36,091 bases of DNA from Tieghemiomyces parasiticus (lineage: Eukaryota; Kickxellomycota; Dimargaritomycetes; Dimargaritales; Dimargaritaceae): positions 1 to 36,091 of the forward strand of contig JANBPT010000434.1 of NCBI GenBank assembly GCA_027575765.1, read 5' to 3'. Below, piece after piece: positions 21,401-31,102 of the stretch (the stretch's first letter is position 1; each line of letters starts with the position of its first letter). The notes beneath the pieces are model-generated. The model had not been told where the DNA came from. It saw only the letters and a program-made list of their open reading frames with translations, and made no database searches. A program made the translations under genes and the position numbers.

Positions 21401-23428
21401 CTGCAGCGCCATGATGGTGTGCCGGGACATACGCAGCAGGTCCTCCAGGGTCATGATCTTGGACTTGAGGGCCTGGACCAGCCCGTCGGCCTTCATCGAT
21501 ACCTCGAGTTCGAGCTCGTTCTTGCCGCGGCGCACCTGTTCAAGCTGCTCCTTGGTTTCGCGTAGCTCACTTAGGGCCTCGACCAACTGCTCCTCGTCCG
21601 AAAACTTGGCGGCCAGAGTGGCCACGGGCACGCCGAAGGTGGACGTAAAATCGGCGTCGGCGCCGCCTCGGCGGTCCAGCACCACCTGAGCGATCAGATG
21701 GTCAATCAGTTGCATGTAGCGACCGCGGGTCTCCGCGTCCTCGCGGATCAGAAGCAGGTGCTGCAGGATAGACAGGAAGGCCTCCTGGGACCGGCCCTCC
21801 AGGGACGTCAGCAGGGCCTCAAACAACTCGTGCGGATCGCCCATGTCCTGCAGTGTCTGGTAGTGGTGAAACTCCATCACCTCGTTGTTGTCATGCTCAG
21901 CCTCACGCTCATACTTGTCAATCTGGTGCTGAATGTGCTCATGGCCAAACTCGAGCAGCTTCTCCTGGATGCGGTGGATCCCGCACCGCTGCAGCTCCTG
22001 GCGCAGGTGGACGCGCACCTCAACTTCGTCGCACACCTCAATAATGGCGTTCATAAGGAGGACGTTGCACAGGCCGTAGTGCACCAGATCGTTCTCGAGC
22101 ATGCCGGCCTGGCGAATCTCCTGACTGGCTCCGACCATGGACCCCATACGACCACGGCCATCGATGGTGCGCTCCAACGTGGTGAGCCAGGGTTCGAACC
22201 GGTGGTCCATGGACCGGAACCGCTGGAAGGTCTCCATGCCCTGCAGGACCATGGCGTGGCCGCGCGGGATGTCCGAGTAGCACAGGAAGGTGAGCAGCTC
22301 GGCGGCCAGCTTGCGGATCAGAAGGTGCGGAGAGTCAAGTGAGTGGCAAATGTTGCTCACGCAGCGCGGGTAGGCCAGCACCTCGGTGGCACCCCAGCTC
22401 AGGTTGAGGATGGTTTTGAGGGCACGCATAATCTCCAGCTCCTGGTCCAGGTCCTGCTCTCGGCGGTGCGGCCGATGGTTCAGCTTACCCAGGCACTCGG
22501 CCAGCATAATGAGGCCCTTCTCGTCGATGAACTCGCGAATCCAAGAGATGGGGTGGGTGCTAATAGACACGCGCAGGCCGGTGAACACCTGGACGGGCAC
22601 ATAGCGCAGGTCGACGCCTGAAATCTTATCGATGAAATAGGTCGGGTTGGCCTGGCTCTGGATTCCGTCGCCGTCCTTCTTGGCCTGCTGCTGCTTGGCA
22701 CGTAGCATGGTGCGCTTGGAGTCAATGGGGATTGTGCGCATGTAGTTACGCTTGGACTCAGGTATTCCCATGGAATCGATCAGTTCCTCGAACATGGCGT
22801 GCACCTCACTGTCGCTAGCTAAGTCGATCGCCTGCGTGATGAAGTTGGGCACGTTCCGTGCGCCCGGCCCGGCGCTGACCCGGCCCGAAGGGGCCCGCTC
22901 GCTTAGCCCGGCGTTGGCCTCGCTGTATATGGTGTACGATGACGAATTGGACATGAGGGACACCTGGTCGGCGGACTGCCTAGGTCCCGCGTGGTACATG
23001 GGCGACGGGGCGGCGCTGGTGTGGCTGCTCACTGTGGAGGTGGAGTTGGTCTTGGAGGCACGACGCGTATGCACTGGGCCACCCGCGGGGGCGCCTGAAT
23101 GCGACCCGGGCATGGCCCCAGAGAAGGTGGCGCGCTCGGCCATGGGAGCACCCGCAGCTGTAGCCGATGTGGAGACGGCGGAGGCAGACGACGACGCTGC
23201 CGCGCCTGGGTGAGACCAGGACGAAGTCTTGGGCGGGGGTGGCGGGGGTATCTGCGAGTTGGTAGACACGTGGGAGAAACGGTCCGACTCACCTGGCGGT
23301 GGACTAATGGACGAGGTCGGGTAAAAGTATGTCGATTCGGTTATCTCGACCGGACCTGAAATGGTGAACGGAGGAGGTGACGAGGGCCCCTTCGACCTCT
23401 TCTTGCGGTTGGTCTTAAAGAGATCCAT
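18476..23428 (-). CDS. diaphanous-related formin (Bni1/SepA type), 1650 aa
   Basis: Formins nucleate and elongate unbranched actin filaments at growth tips and division sites, under Rho GTPase control. The full domain order is visible. A Ser/Pro-rich N-terminus (1-190) is followed by a Rho-binding/GBD block that includes KRNYMRTIPIDSKR (about 227-240), then an armadillo-like FH3 region to about 580 and a coiled coil at about 600-720. FH1 (about 850-950) has three long proline runs, the first about 20 residues. FH2 (about 990-1420) has KNLQWDKL with W1008 and the core GNFMNGAGFRGGAFGFKI starting at G1228. A basic Gln-rich coiled segment follows, then a DAD with core MDNLLQSL from M1490 and a downstream RRKKR patch. 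GBD plus DAD implies autoinhibition released by a GTP-bound Rho protein. The gene is one uninterrupted exon. Confidence 0.97.
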   Translation of the reverse strand: MDLFKTNRKKRSKGPSSPPPFTISGPVEITESTYFYPTSSISPPPGESDRFSHVSTNSQIPPPPPPKTSSWSHPGAAASSSASAVSTSATAAGAPMAERATFSGAMPGSHSGAPAGGPVHTRRASKTNSTSTVSSHTSAAPSPMYHAGPRQSADQVSLMSNSSSYTIYSEANAGLSERAPSGRVSAGPGARNVPNFITQAIDLASDSEVHAMFEELIDSMGIPESKRNYMRTIPIDSKRTMLRAKQQQAKKDGDGIQSQANPTYFIDKISGVDLRYVPVQVFTGLRVSISTHPISWIREFIDEKGLIMLAECLGKLNHRPHRREQDLDQELEIMRALKTILNLSWGATEVLAYPRCVSNICHSLDSPHLLIRKLAAELLTFLCYSDIPRGHAMVLQGMETFQRFRSMDHRFEPWLTTLERTIDGRGRMGSMVGASQEIRQAGMLENDLVHYGLCNVLLMNAIIEVCDEVEVRVHLRQELQRCGIHRIQEKLLEFGHEHIQHQIDKYEREAEHDNNEVMEFHHYQTLQDMGDPHELFEALLTSLEGRSQEAFLSILQHLLLIREDAETRGRYMQLIDHLIAQVVLDRRGGADADFTSTFGVPVATLAAKFSDEEQLVEALSELRETKEQLEQVRRGKNELELEVSMKADGLVQALKSKIMTLEDLLRMSRHTIMALQNQIKELREQFQGKLVTQDTQLKQMVKSLQSQTEEQAAFHANHDQLVLENRALREGDVLDPVDGADGAGRRWVVNPQKLQSEVQRLSQASGANLRTNTRDTISRYSNLFAGTSMGGTVGQLGPLGSLDEVANAARGTLSRNKMAAAKAKLEQLFEDAGDEAHRQTRRIDDVLEPTAENGPSAIPAGPTSGPSGPAASGVAPPPPPPPPPPPPPPPPPPAPPAPPAPSMPGSGSLSPPPPPPPPPPAPPAPGMPAGAGPPPPPPPPPPPPGSSAGNTPMTLAAQLANRQAGSSGRSSPAPSMASPPAPSPPMMSMARRKEIRYVPKVKLKNLQWDKLDDGKVASSVWQRLEGGVEGLSPDEIEEMMHTKGILGRIEGLFTARAAAIDLSKRTVGGGRRGAPAGTTGEGDEEGGPREPVSVLDPKRAHNVNLMLGRLKQYTFPDLRRAILRCDNEILTENVLKQLLTYIPTASERGLLSAYTDDPASLASADAFFVEMMKINRYEQRLHALLFWTTFEERFGYLRTDVTALLRACEALPNSEHFPQVLETILVMGNFMNGAGFRGGAFGFKINSLNKLVDTKATDNKTTLLHFLAETLEATLPASIQFLQEFKGVEDACRVSSNELRKDFNEMKTKLSELGTELEVCRRRLNRAQEEAKTAAPEDGAATDTEAGTAVSGSEDRFLLVMTSFHDIARDRFTGIEQMYADMQGRYKEVAQLYGEDAGRMPPEEFFGIFRTFSSSFEKALKDNTAEAERRQANEKRRQRILERDTKRKEQQKEKERRIQQQLQKQQQQQLQQSSSRGETGTGGEAEKGVMDNLLQSLITGNDFDTLARRKKRDMMSRRRSEVRRSLRRTSLGTKAWEMLQKIKETEGSEGEGSADGGSTAATDSSVNTSIGGFVPRRSASRRSGMHTNPTLAATVAAYPPSPLGKIDRRPSDQALNGQPAGSEAEGGGSSSSNLARVAAENRMQGSGNLQ
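20580..20810. repeat. GGT/GGC-rich simple repeat encoding the formin FH1 polyproline runs
   Basis: Near-tandem GGT, GGC and GGG triplets on the plus strand correspond to CCN proline codons on the coding strand. They form three blocks separated by Ala/Gly/Ser spacers. The triplet unit keeps the reading frame if copies are gained or lost. The dense G-runs also make the non-coding strand prone to quadruplex formation. Confidence 0.8.
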
Positions 23429-26400
23429 AGCGCCTCGCAGGATGCGGGACTAGGTAGGTATAGAGTGCTCGAGTCCAGGAGCAGGCGTTCCACGTTCGGG
23501 AAATTAGGGCCGAGAGGTAGGGAAAGTAAGCTGTGAGGCGAACCCTGGTCCTCCGCTTGCTGATGATGAGGAGAGAAGTGGGGTTGTAGGGTTATATGCC
23601 CATTCGCCCCGTGGTATACAACCGCACAACGGGCTGATGGTATATGCAAAACTCCGCTGCTGGGCCTTGCCACGCGGTGATAGCACTTGATAAAAGGCAG
23701 GCCGAGTGCTGATGGGTACACCGATGGAGGTTCGGCGCAGAAATCTAGTCGAGATGAGGTGTATACGGTACGTAAAGAGATGGTCGAACGGTTAAAATGA
23801 GCAAGATAGTCAAGGTGGCAAAAAAAGGGTGATGAGAGGGCAAGTGCGCTAGAGAAGGTACAAGGTCGGGTCAGATAACAAAGGGAGCCAGGGGCAACGC
23901 GGGCACGAACGGGCCAGCGGTCGGAGCTCAGCGGTCAGTTCGAAAAAAATTGGGAAGATGGAAGTGGATTGACGTCTCATGTCCATTACCTAGGGCGTTC
24001 AGTAGCTAAGGGTTATCAGGCATAGAGAGGCACATGTGAATTCAGAACTCACTGGATGGGCGTCCGTGCCAGGGCAGGTGAGAAGCGCAGGGTAGTACGG
24101 AGTTTGGAATGGGGGGGAGCGAGCTGAAGTGGTGTCAACCTATACCTGAATCTCCCAGGAGATGGTGAGGTAGTGCCGCTGCGTAGGTCGGGGGTTTCGA
24201 GCGGGTGAATGGACGTGGCGATGGGATGTTTAGAAAGTAAAAGTGGTCTACTAAACGTAACCAGCCGGCGACAGGCTATTACAAGTCGACCGAGGCACTA
24301 CACAATTACACCTAGAGGGACAGACACCATTCCCTCCGCAAGCCCCCCCCCCCTCCCAGTCGTCAATGCCATTGTGGCGTCGGTTGTTACGACGACGACA
24401 ACCGTGCGGAGCAGTGCGGGGACTATAACCGCTGGACACTATTCAGTTCGAACAAGGAGGCAACCTGGCTGATAAAAATCTAACCACGGATTGGCTGGCC
24501 ACGTGCTATGATCGAGAGGGCCCAGAAGGCGATCTTTGCCCTTCCCCCCGCACGATAGTTCGGAACGGCCCAGACCACGCGCACGCTACTGGTTCGGCCC
24601 GATGACCAGGTAGCCGGTTGGGGCGACCGTCCCTTCTGTTGCCCCTCTGAAAACGATACGCTTCGGACAGCGTGCCAGCTAGATTGGGTCGGCTCCAGAT
24701 ATCTTCTAGTTTTGCGGCCGCACTAGTAAACTTCTGGCCTTTGGTCATCGCCAGCCCTGCGGTCGTATACGTCCGACTTTTCGCGTACGCGGGCCGACAG
24801 GGCCACCTTGAGAAGTTTAAAACGATACAAGGGAAATTTAAGGAACGGGGTTGCCCAAGTTAAAGTGTTTACTAGAATATATAGACCACGGAGTAGACTG
24901 GAGAAGTAGAAGGCGGCAACGGGTAATAGGGGGCCCACTCCTCGCCCAAGCGGACCGTCCGCAAACGTCATTAAACGACTTTATACAGAAACCGGGCTGA
25001 ACCGGACGCCAATACATCGCGGTGCCTATTCAACTACTGTTACGGTCAATGAATCGACTTGGTGTATTACGACACTGGTCTAGAAATCCCGTCACTCTCT
25101 GCAGCGGAGCATGCGGCTAGGATTCTAGATTGAGTGTGACCCAGGTGGCTAGGGTTGTTTAGGCTGGACTGCCAGGATTGTGCGCACGTAGTCTACGATG
25201 CTGTGGGTAGTGGATACAGCTGCTCTAGGTATCAGATGTGCTCGAAGTACCCAGGCCGCCGTTCTAAACCCCTGCCCCAAAACAGGTCAAAGTGTAGGTC
25301 TTAGGGAAACGTAGGGTCGGTGACCTGGCTGGTAAAGCCGCCTATTACTGCGAGGACGGGGTTGCCCAGTAGAAGAAAGGCCCGCACACTCAACCGTGAT
25401 ATCATTCACATAAACGTTGTTGCCAGCTGCACCCCTTGGGGAGAATATAGGTCGAATTGGTAAGGAGGTCAGGTGATTGGCCGATGCACCCTTGATACCT
25501 TTCCTTTATGATATTGGCAATTACCCTAGCAAAGTATAGCAGATTCAACGTGGCTAAACTGGCGAAGTGGTGAGTGACCGACGGTGAGGAGTGTAGTATT
25601 TCAGAAGGTATACGTGTAGTTGGCAGTTAACGCTCTGACTTGGGGTCCCGCTAGTGTCTTAATCTTTGATCCGACAAGTACAAGACGTGTCCTCTACAGT
25701 CTCGGGCCGAGTACTTATACGGATGAAGCCTTTAACCGGTATGTAACTATCTGGAGCGGTGCTCTCAACAGCAAGACCCTGACTTACAGCGTGCGATATA
25801 ACATGGTTGGCGCGGCTGGTCACAGACAGAGGATGAATCCAGACCGTGCCGTTCATTTACGTTCCCCTATACTGGAATTTCGGCCTGCACGGGGTGGCAA
25901 CCCTTTCTACGAGATACCATATCCTACCCGTCGGCCCGGATCCCCTTCGCAGTGTCACCCCTTACCGAGTCACATAATCCGGCGGCTGATTCACAACGAA
26001 CACGTACCCGGCCTTGCTCGTCTCTCGGTTTCACATTGGCTTCATCTGCCTTCGCCCTCCCTTTGTTTCTCCTCCATCGACCTGTCCTACTGCCCCCCCC
26101 GGGCCAACCCGCCCAACCTTCCCTTCACACCAAGTCGAGCCAGAGTTAAATTTGCACATGACTGGCGGTATGGCCTGTTGCCGTTTGCGTGGCACACCGG
26201 CTGAACTCGATACGCCCCCTGACCTTACTGCAGGTATATCCCGACGACGGTCAGCTGGGGAGGTGGCCTGCAAAGCATCACACATGCGTCAGGGTGAAGA
26301 ATTGGCAGCTAAATTGAGGCGAATTGCGGCTCCTTGGCTAGTATAGGGCAGGTAGCCACGGTCTATCTACTGAGTCTCTACGAAACGAAATCGAAGAGCG

Positions 26401-27069
26401 GTCCACGAGGCGGCTGCTCGACCTGGGGTTCCCATTCCCATACCCCTGCTTTGATGGGGAAGAATGCTGACCGCTGCTGCAGGGGATGGCAGCTATGTGT
26501 CCACAACGGTCCTAACTCCCGCATGAGGATTTCATACCACAGCAGTAGCCGTGATGCAAGAGTTGTGTCTTCAATGACGAAGCGGGGCAAAGTACCCGTA
26601 CTTATTGATAGGGGCAGAGAAAGAGACTGCCTAGAAATCGAGTGGCGAAACGGCCAACCAGCAAGACAAAGAGGGGGTTTGGTCGATACCCATCGGCAGG
26701 GGACTCTGAGACCAGTGGCAGCCGCCCCTTTCTTGTTAGCAGAGATTTCGGCTCTCGGGATGGACGGTATTTAAGTACAATCCGGAACTGCCCCTCTCGC
26801 TGGCAATTAGTGCTTTTCCCACCGTCAGTTCCTTGTTCTGTTCAGTCCTCTTGTTATATAGGTTCTGTTCACTTGATACTCTTCCTCCCCCCCCTACCAT
26901 CAGCTCACTTAATCGCAGGTAAATTCCCGCTGCGGCCTTAGCGTTTATCAGGTAGCCGACTTTCAAATCAGTCATTACCTGGCACCGGCAATCATCACCA
27001 ACGTCTCAATACCCCGCCAACCCATCATCTCGGGCCCATCAACTTCGACAGCTCCTCTATCTCGTAATC
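23429..27069. other. 3.6-kb divergent intergenic region between formin and aquaporin
   Basis: It serves as the upstream region for both flanking genes. Near the formin the plus strand is purine-rich. Approaching the aquaporin (26,780-27,069) it becomes pyrimidine-rich, so the skew follows the direction of transcription. A 194-codon plus-strand frame at 25620-26204 lacks an ATG at its start (first ATG at about 25,804) and matches no family I know. Other frames here are short and overlapping. Poly-C tracts occur near 24,343, 26,093 and 26,886. No RNA gene or mobile element is seen. Confidence 0.45.
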
Positions 27070-27912
27070 ATGTCCCACCAAGTCCACGTCAACAGCGAGA
27101 CCTCGCCGCTCCTGGCCGACGGCCATGACAGCGCCAACACTGTTCAGCGCGAGGTGAACGCCGTGCGCCACCGCTTCCACGAGACGTTCGCTGAGTTTTT
27201 TGGCACCTACGTATTCGTCTTCCTTGGCCTGGCCATCAACGCCTCGCTGCTCACCCAGGTGGGGGCCACTGCGGGTCCTGCCGCGACTCTGCTCTGCGCC
27301 TTGGGCTGGGGCCTCTCGCTGGCCCTCGGAATTGCTGTCGCCGCGCCCATCTCTGGCGGACATGTAAACCCGGCTGTCACTCTGGCCATGGTCGCCCACC
27401 GCCAGTTCCCAGCCGCCAAGGCCCTCTGCTTCCTAGCCGCCCAGATCATCGGTAGTGTCGCCGCCGCCGCTACTCTCCATGCCGTCTACGCCGGCCCCAT
27501 CCGCCGCTTTAGCCACGATGTCGCCCATGGTCACGACGCTACCGCCAACATCTTCGTTACCCACCCGGGTGCTGATGCTTCTAACCTGTCCGCCTTTTTC
27601 GCTGAACTAGTGGGGACCGCCGTCCTACTCATCGCCATCGTTGCCCACGTGCGCTCCAGCAACTCCGAGGCCACCAAGGCCTGGACTCCCTACGCCGCTG
27701 GTCTGACCTTGTTCATCCTGGCTACGGCCTTCGGCCCCTTGTCGGGAGGTGGCTTCAACCCCGCCCGTGACTTTGGACCCCGCCTCTACATCCTCATTGC
27801 CGGTTGGGGCTGGTCCGCCATCTCCGCCCACAGCTACTACTTCTGGATCCCCGTGGTGGCCCCCGTCATTGGTGGGTCCGTGGGTACTCTGCTGTTCGAT
27901 ATCTTTGCCTAA
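27070..27912 (+). CDS. aquaglyceroporin (MIP family), 280 aa
   Basis: A six-helix channel for water, glycerol and small neutral solutes. Both half-helix signatures are intact: SGGHVNPAVT with NPA at residues 100-102 in loop B, and GGGFNPARDFGPR with NPA at 230-232 in loop E. The arginine of the selectivity filter is R233. The aspartate after it (D234) is the usual mark of the glycerol-conducting subfamily. The 38-residue cytosolic N-terminus contains ETSPLL (residues 10-15), which fits the acidic dileucine signal [DE]xxxL[LI] for sorting to endosomes or vacuole. The C-terminus is very short (ends FDIFA), unlike the long tails of yeast Fps1. Single exon. The ATG at 27070 follows a CT-rich leader. 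The gene converges with the TMEM62-like gene. Confidence 0.96.
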   Translation: MSHQVHVNSETSPLLADGHDSANTVQREVNAVRHRFHETFAEFFGTYVFVFLGLAINASLLTQVGATAGPAATLLCALGWGLSLALGIAVAAPISGGHVNPAVTLAMVAHRQFPAAKALCFLAAQIIGSVAAAATLHAVYAGPIRRFSHDVAHGHDATANIFVTHPGADASNLSAFFAELVGTAVLLIAIVAHVRSSNSEATKAWTPYAAGLTLFILATAFGPLSGGGFNPARDFGPRLYILIAGWGWSAISAHSYYFWIPVVAPVIGGSVGTLLFDIFA

Positions 27913-27958
27913 TTTTATCACCTGTGCTGTCGAGTTGTGTATTTCAGAACCCTCCCCC

Positions 27959-27964
27959 AATAAA
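27959..27964 (+). terminator. AATAAA polyadenylation signal for the aquaglyceroporin
   Basis: A perfect AATAAA lies 46 nt after the stop codon on the plus strand. Confidence 0.65.
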
Positions 27965-28201
27965 CTATCGAGCCTGCCTCTGGCGCCGAACGCAAAATTA
28001 TTGAATGTGACTATCCTCGTCCTTTGAAAACGGCAATTAGAGCTACGTTAGAGGTTGGGGAACCGAGGCTCCGCTAGAGTGGTGGCTTCTAAACTCTCAA
28101 TAACGTCGCGTTGATTGGAAAGCGGTGCTATCGGGTGCAGTCCGGTCGGATTATGACGTAAGTCCAATCTTGTGTGAAAACCAAGCGATGTAAAGTCGAT
28201 A

Positions 28202-28207
28202 TTTATT
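28202..28207 (-). terminator. AATAAA polyadenylation signal for the TMEM62-like gene
   Basis: The minus strand reads AATAAA about 45 nt downstream of the TMEM62-like stop codon. Confidence 0.6.
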
Positions 28208-28252
28208 GTCATTTGCCTAGGTGTGATTAGAATGGCCATGTACAGAATCCTC

Positions 28253-30991
28253 CTATTGCGTTATGTGGGGGTGATCATCCCCATTGGCGTGCCGGCGCAC
28301 GACTCGCACCGAGACACTGCCCCCACCATTACCTTCACGAGTCAAGAGGCTGGATGTGGAACTCAGCGACTCGGCCGAGGCTTCCCGGCTAACCGAAGCA
28401 CTACCAACGAGTCTGAGGGAGGCGCGGCTAGCGCCACTGCTTCGCCCCAAATGGGAGCAAGTATCGACTATGCAGGCGGCGCGACGAGGAGAGGCAGTGT
28501 GATTCGACCCGCGCCTCGGTCTGTCCAATGCAGTAGCCTCATCTTCCGATTGATCGTCCTCTTCGTCCTCACTGGTCAGGTAAACGCGGGCCGCCCGCCG
28601 ACCGCGGGCATCTCCCAGTCCCGACCCTGACCCGCTACTATTATCCTCACTCCCGTCGTCGCTAGCCGTAGGCGACTTGAGGACGGGTAGGTAGGCAGTT
28701 TCAAGCGCCGCGTCGCGGGTCTGGCGGAGAATGATGTACTGCCAGTCATAGTGCCAGAGCAGCCAGCCGGCGTAGAGGACAGCCCAGGCGCGGGCCGGGC
28801 CAAATACAACGGTCCGCCAGCCGTACACGAAGGCCGTGATAGCGATACCCGTCAGGAGTCCGTAAAAGTAGCCTAAAAAGACTAGAACCCGGAAATACCA
28901 CCGGCGGTGGTAGGGCAAGGTGCGACGGATATTGTCACGAGCGTAGAGGAGACGCGGTGGCGTGGTACAGAAGGCTAGGTACATAATGAAAAAAATTGAC
29001 GGAAAAAGAGCGGTATTAAAGGCAAAGAACCACGTGTCGGAGGTGGGTACCCACTGACGGTTGATGTAGAGACCCTGCAAGTAAAAATAGCCGATGGCCA
29101 GCTCGGGTTGGTGGGCCGCGGCGGCCGGGATCAGTTCCCCAACAAACCAGGGTCCCGTGACCAGGTAGAGACAGTAGGCGAAAAATGGATAAAAGATGCG
29201 CTTGGCGTTCTGCAGTTCGACTAGCCGGAACCCGGCGGCCCGGAGATGGAAGCCGAGGCGGGCGGCGACGTAACGCACATAGGCCAGGGGCCGCGGAGCC
29301 GTACTCCGGTAGTAGGCGGCGCGGCTGCGTCGGTCGGTCCGAATCAAGGCCGCGGACTGGTCGGCACGCCAGGTGGCGTAGCAACCATGGCCGTGCAGGT
29401 AACTGCCCACGCACTTGGGGATGAGAACGAGGCCGATCGTCATGAACACGTACCCGACTAGGAACCACCGCTGCAGCCAAGCGTTGAAATCGGTCTGCAT
29501 GATCCACCCACCCTGCGCTGCGTTGTGCATGGACATCCTGCGGCCGTCCACGCGGAAGGTTACCTGGTCCCGGCCCGTCCGGCCGGCTCTGTCGGTCACG
29601 GTGATCACCAAACGGTGCGACCGGCCATCGTGGTACCGTTGGGGGTCCCAGGGAGCTACCCAGAGTGGGACGTGGTTAACGCGCGTCGCAGTGTCCTCTT
29701 CATCGGTGGGCGGGGCTGGTCCGCGGTACACAGCCAGGTGGGGATGAGGACGACCGTCAATCTGAATGGTCACATTGGCTACGGGTACCTGGGACCACGC
29801 CAGGAACCGAATGTGGGTGGAGGTGAGAATGCGGTGCACGGGCTCGCGTTGGGGTAATAAGTACCGCGCGTCCTTGGGGTTAGTGGTCAGGACGACCGGG
29901 GGCGCCGGCAGTGAGGTGGGGATCGTGACGTGCGGGGGCTCCATGCCCGTGCCGGGTACGTTAGGCGCTGGGATCTCGGGTAAAGGCAAAGGTATGTCCT
30001 TAAAGGTTATCATGTCGTGGTCAACGGCCAGCACCCTGTAGGTAGCGTGCAGCTTTAGGTCCGTCAGCTCCAGTTCCAGGTAGTGTGACGGTTTGTAGGC
30101 CTTCAATTTCTTGCCGATACCCAGGGCCAGCTCGTGGAGGTGACCGCAGAGGTAGATGCTGAACTGGGTAGCAAGGTCAGTGAAACCACGGCCATCGGAG
30201 ACGGTACCGAACTGGGTGGTACTGGCCGGGTAGTGGCTAAACAGGAAAGTATGGTTGGCGGTGGCATGGTAGTGGTCTAACCGCTCGGCCAGTTCGTCCA
30301 TGGCCGTATGGGTGATGAAGCCAAAGAAGTTGAGCGGGCGGGAGATGCCGTACTGCGGGCAGGCATCGACAGCCACGAACCCGTACGATCCGAACGGGTA
30401 ACGCCGCTCAAAGCTATAGCCGCGGGATTGGCGGACCCCGTAGGTGCGGAAGTAGTTGACATCGGAGTCCCAGCTGGGTACGTTAAAGCAGTCATGGTTG
30501 CCCCGCAGGTCATACCAGTACTCGCCGCCGTTACGGTCCAACATTCCGGCCTGGGCCAACGCCGTTCGGTAAGCCCGCCACTCCTCGGGGTATTGCGAGG
30601 ACCCCAACATGGCAACATCTTTGGCGTCGGTCAGGTCACCGGTGGCCACCACAAAGGCTGGAGATATGAGGGGTACAGCCGTGCCTAGAAAGTGGAGAAA
30701 GTGTACGATACCCCCAGTGGCGTGGAACTTGGAAATGTGTAGGTCCGATACATGGATAAACTGGAACAGGCCGTCGAGTTGGTCGCCCAGCACGGTGGGG
30801 TCGCCGTGGACGGGGGTGTCGGTGGTCACCGCGGCTGCTTCGTAGTCGTCGACCACATTCGTCCACTGGGGCGGGGCAGTGCGTAAGGATTCAGTGGCTT
30901 CGCGATGGACATGGTAGCCATAGAGCCAGCTGACCACGGTCACCGTGCAGAGGAGCAGCCCGAGTAGGTAGGGCCGGACCGTTGCTAACAT
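28253..30991 (-). CDS. TMEM62: TMEM62-like membrane metallophosphoesterase, 912 aa
   Basis: An N-terminal signal anchor (about residues 8-25) precedes a calcineurin-like phosphoesterase domain with all metal-ligand motifs: SDLHIS (D83, H85), ATGDLTDAKD (D119), RGNHDCFN (N165, H166), FSHYP (H253) and LCGHLHEL (H284, H286). TMEM62-specific text follows, such as LLTNPKD-like and HSTHIRxLA-like strings and a GPWFVGELIP segment. About five further hydrophobic spans lie between residues 500 and 770, and a long acidic, Ser-rich cytosolic tail closes the protein. The N-terminal anchor would place the catalytic domain in the lumen or outside the cell. The substrate of the family is not known to me. 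The protein is longer than animal TMEM62 because of the C-terminal tail. Single exon; the ATG starts a good hydrophobic leader. Confidence 0.94.
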   Translation of the reverse strand: MLATVRPYLLGLLLCTVTVVSWLYGYHVHREATESLRTAPPQWTNVVDDYEAAAVTTDTPVHGDPTVLGDQLDGLFQFIHVSDLHISKFHATGGIVHFLHFLGTAVPLISPAFVVATGDLTDAKDVAMLGSSQYPEEWRAYRTALAQAGMLDRNGGEYWYDLRGNHDCFNVPSWDSDVNYFRTYGVRQSRGYSFERRYPFGSYGFVAVDACPQYGISRPLNFFGFITHTAMDELAERLDHYHATANHTFLFSHYPASTTQFGTVSDGRGFTDLATQFSIYLCGHLHELALGIGKKLKAYKPSHYLELELTDLKLHATYRVLAVDHDMITFKDIPLPLPEIPAPNVPGTGMEPPHVTIPTSLPAPPVVLTTNPKDARYLLPQREPVHRILTSTHIRFLAWSQVPVANVTIQIDGRPHPHLAVYRGPAPPTDEEDTATRVNHVPLWVAPWDPQRYHDGRSHRLVITVTDRAGRTGRDQVTFRVDGRRMSMHNAAQGGWIMQTDFNAWLQRWFLVGYVFMTIGLVLIPKCVGSYLHGHGCYATWRADQSAALIRTDRRSRAAYYRSTAPRPLAYVRYVAARLGFHLRAAGFRLVELQNAKRIFYPFFAYCLYLVTGPWFVGELIPAAAAHQPELAIGYFYLQGLYINRQWVPTSDTWFFAFNTALFPSIFFIMYLAFCTTPPRLLYARDNIRRTLPYHRRWYFRVLVFLGYFYGLLTGIAITAFVYGWRTVVFGPARAWAVLYAGWLLWHYDWQYIILRQTRDAALETAYLPVLKSPTASDDGSEDNSSGSGSGLGDARGRRAARVYLTSEDEEDDQSEDEATALDRPRRGSNHTASPRRAACIVDTCSHLGRSSGASRASLRLVGSASVSREASAESLSSTSSLLTREGNGGGSVSVRVVRRHANGDDHPHITQ

Positions 30992-31102
30992 GGCAAGGAA
31001 AAGTGTAAGGGTGGGATGCTGGTGCGAAACGGACTTGGGAGGAAAAGGTAAGAGTGTGAGTAGAGGGGGGGGCAGTAGACAACTTGCTAAAATGAAGTAG
31101 GT

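Larger units (their letters stand above)
27913..28252. other. 340-bp convergent 3' region
   Basis: It separates the stop codons of two convergent genes and carries one AATAAA for each strand. Nothing else is evident. Confidence 0.6.

Noticed and set aside
22190..22202. tRNA-like GGGTTCGAACC
   Set aside because: It lies inside the formin coding sequence and has no tRNA structure around it.
25620..26204. 194-codon plus-strand frame
   Set aside because: It starts with TTG, the first ATG is about 60 codons in, and there is no recognisable domain. It remains a weak possibility only as an exon.
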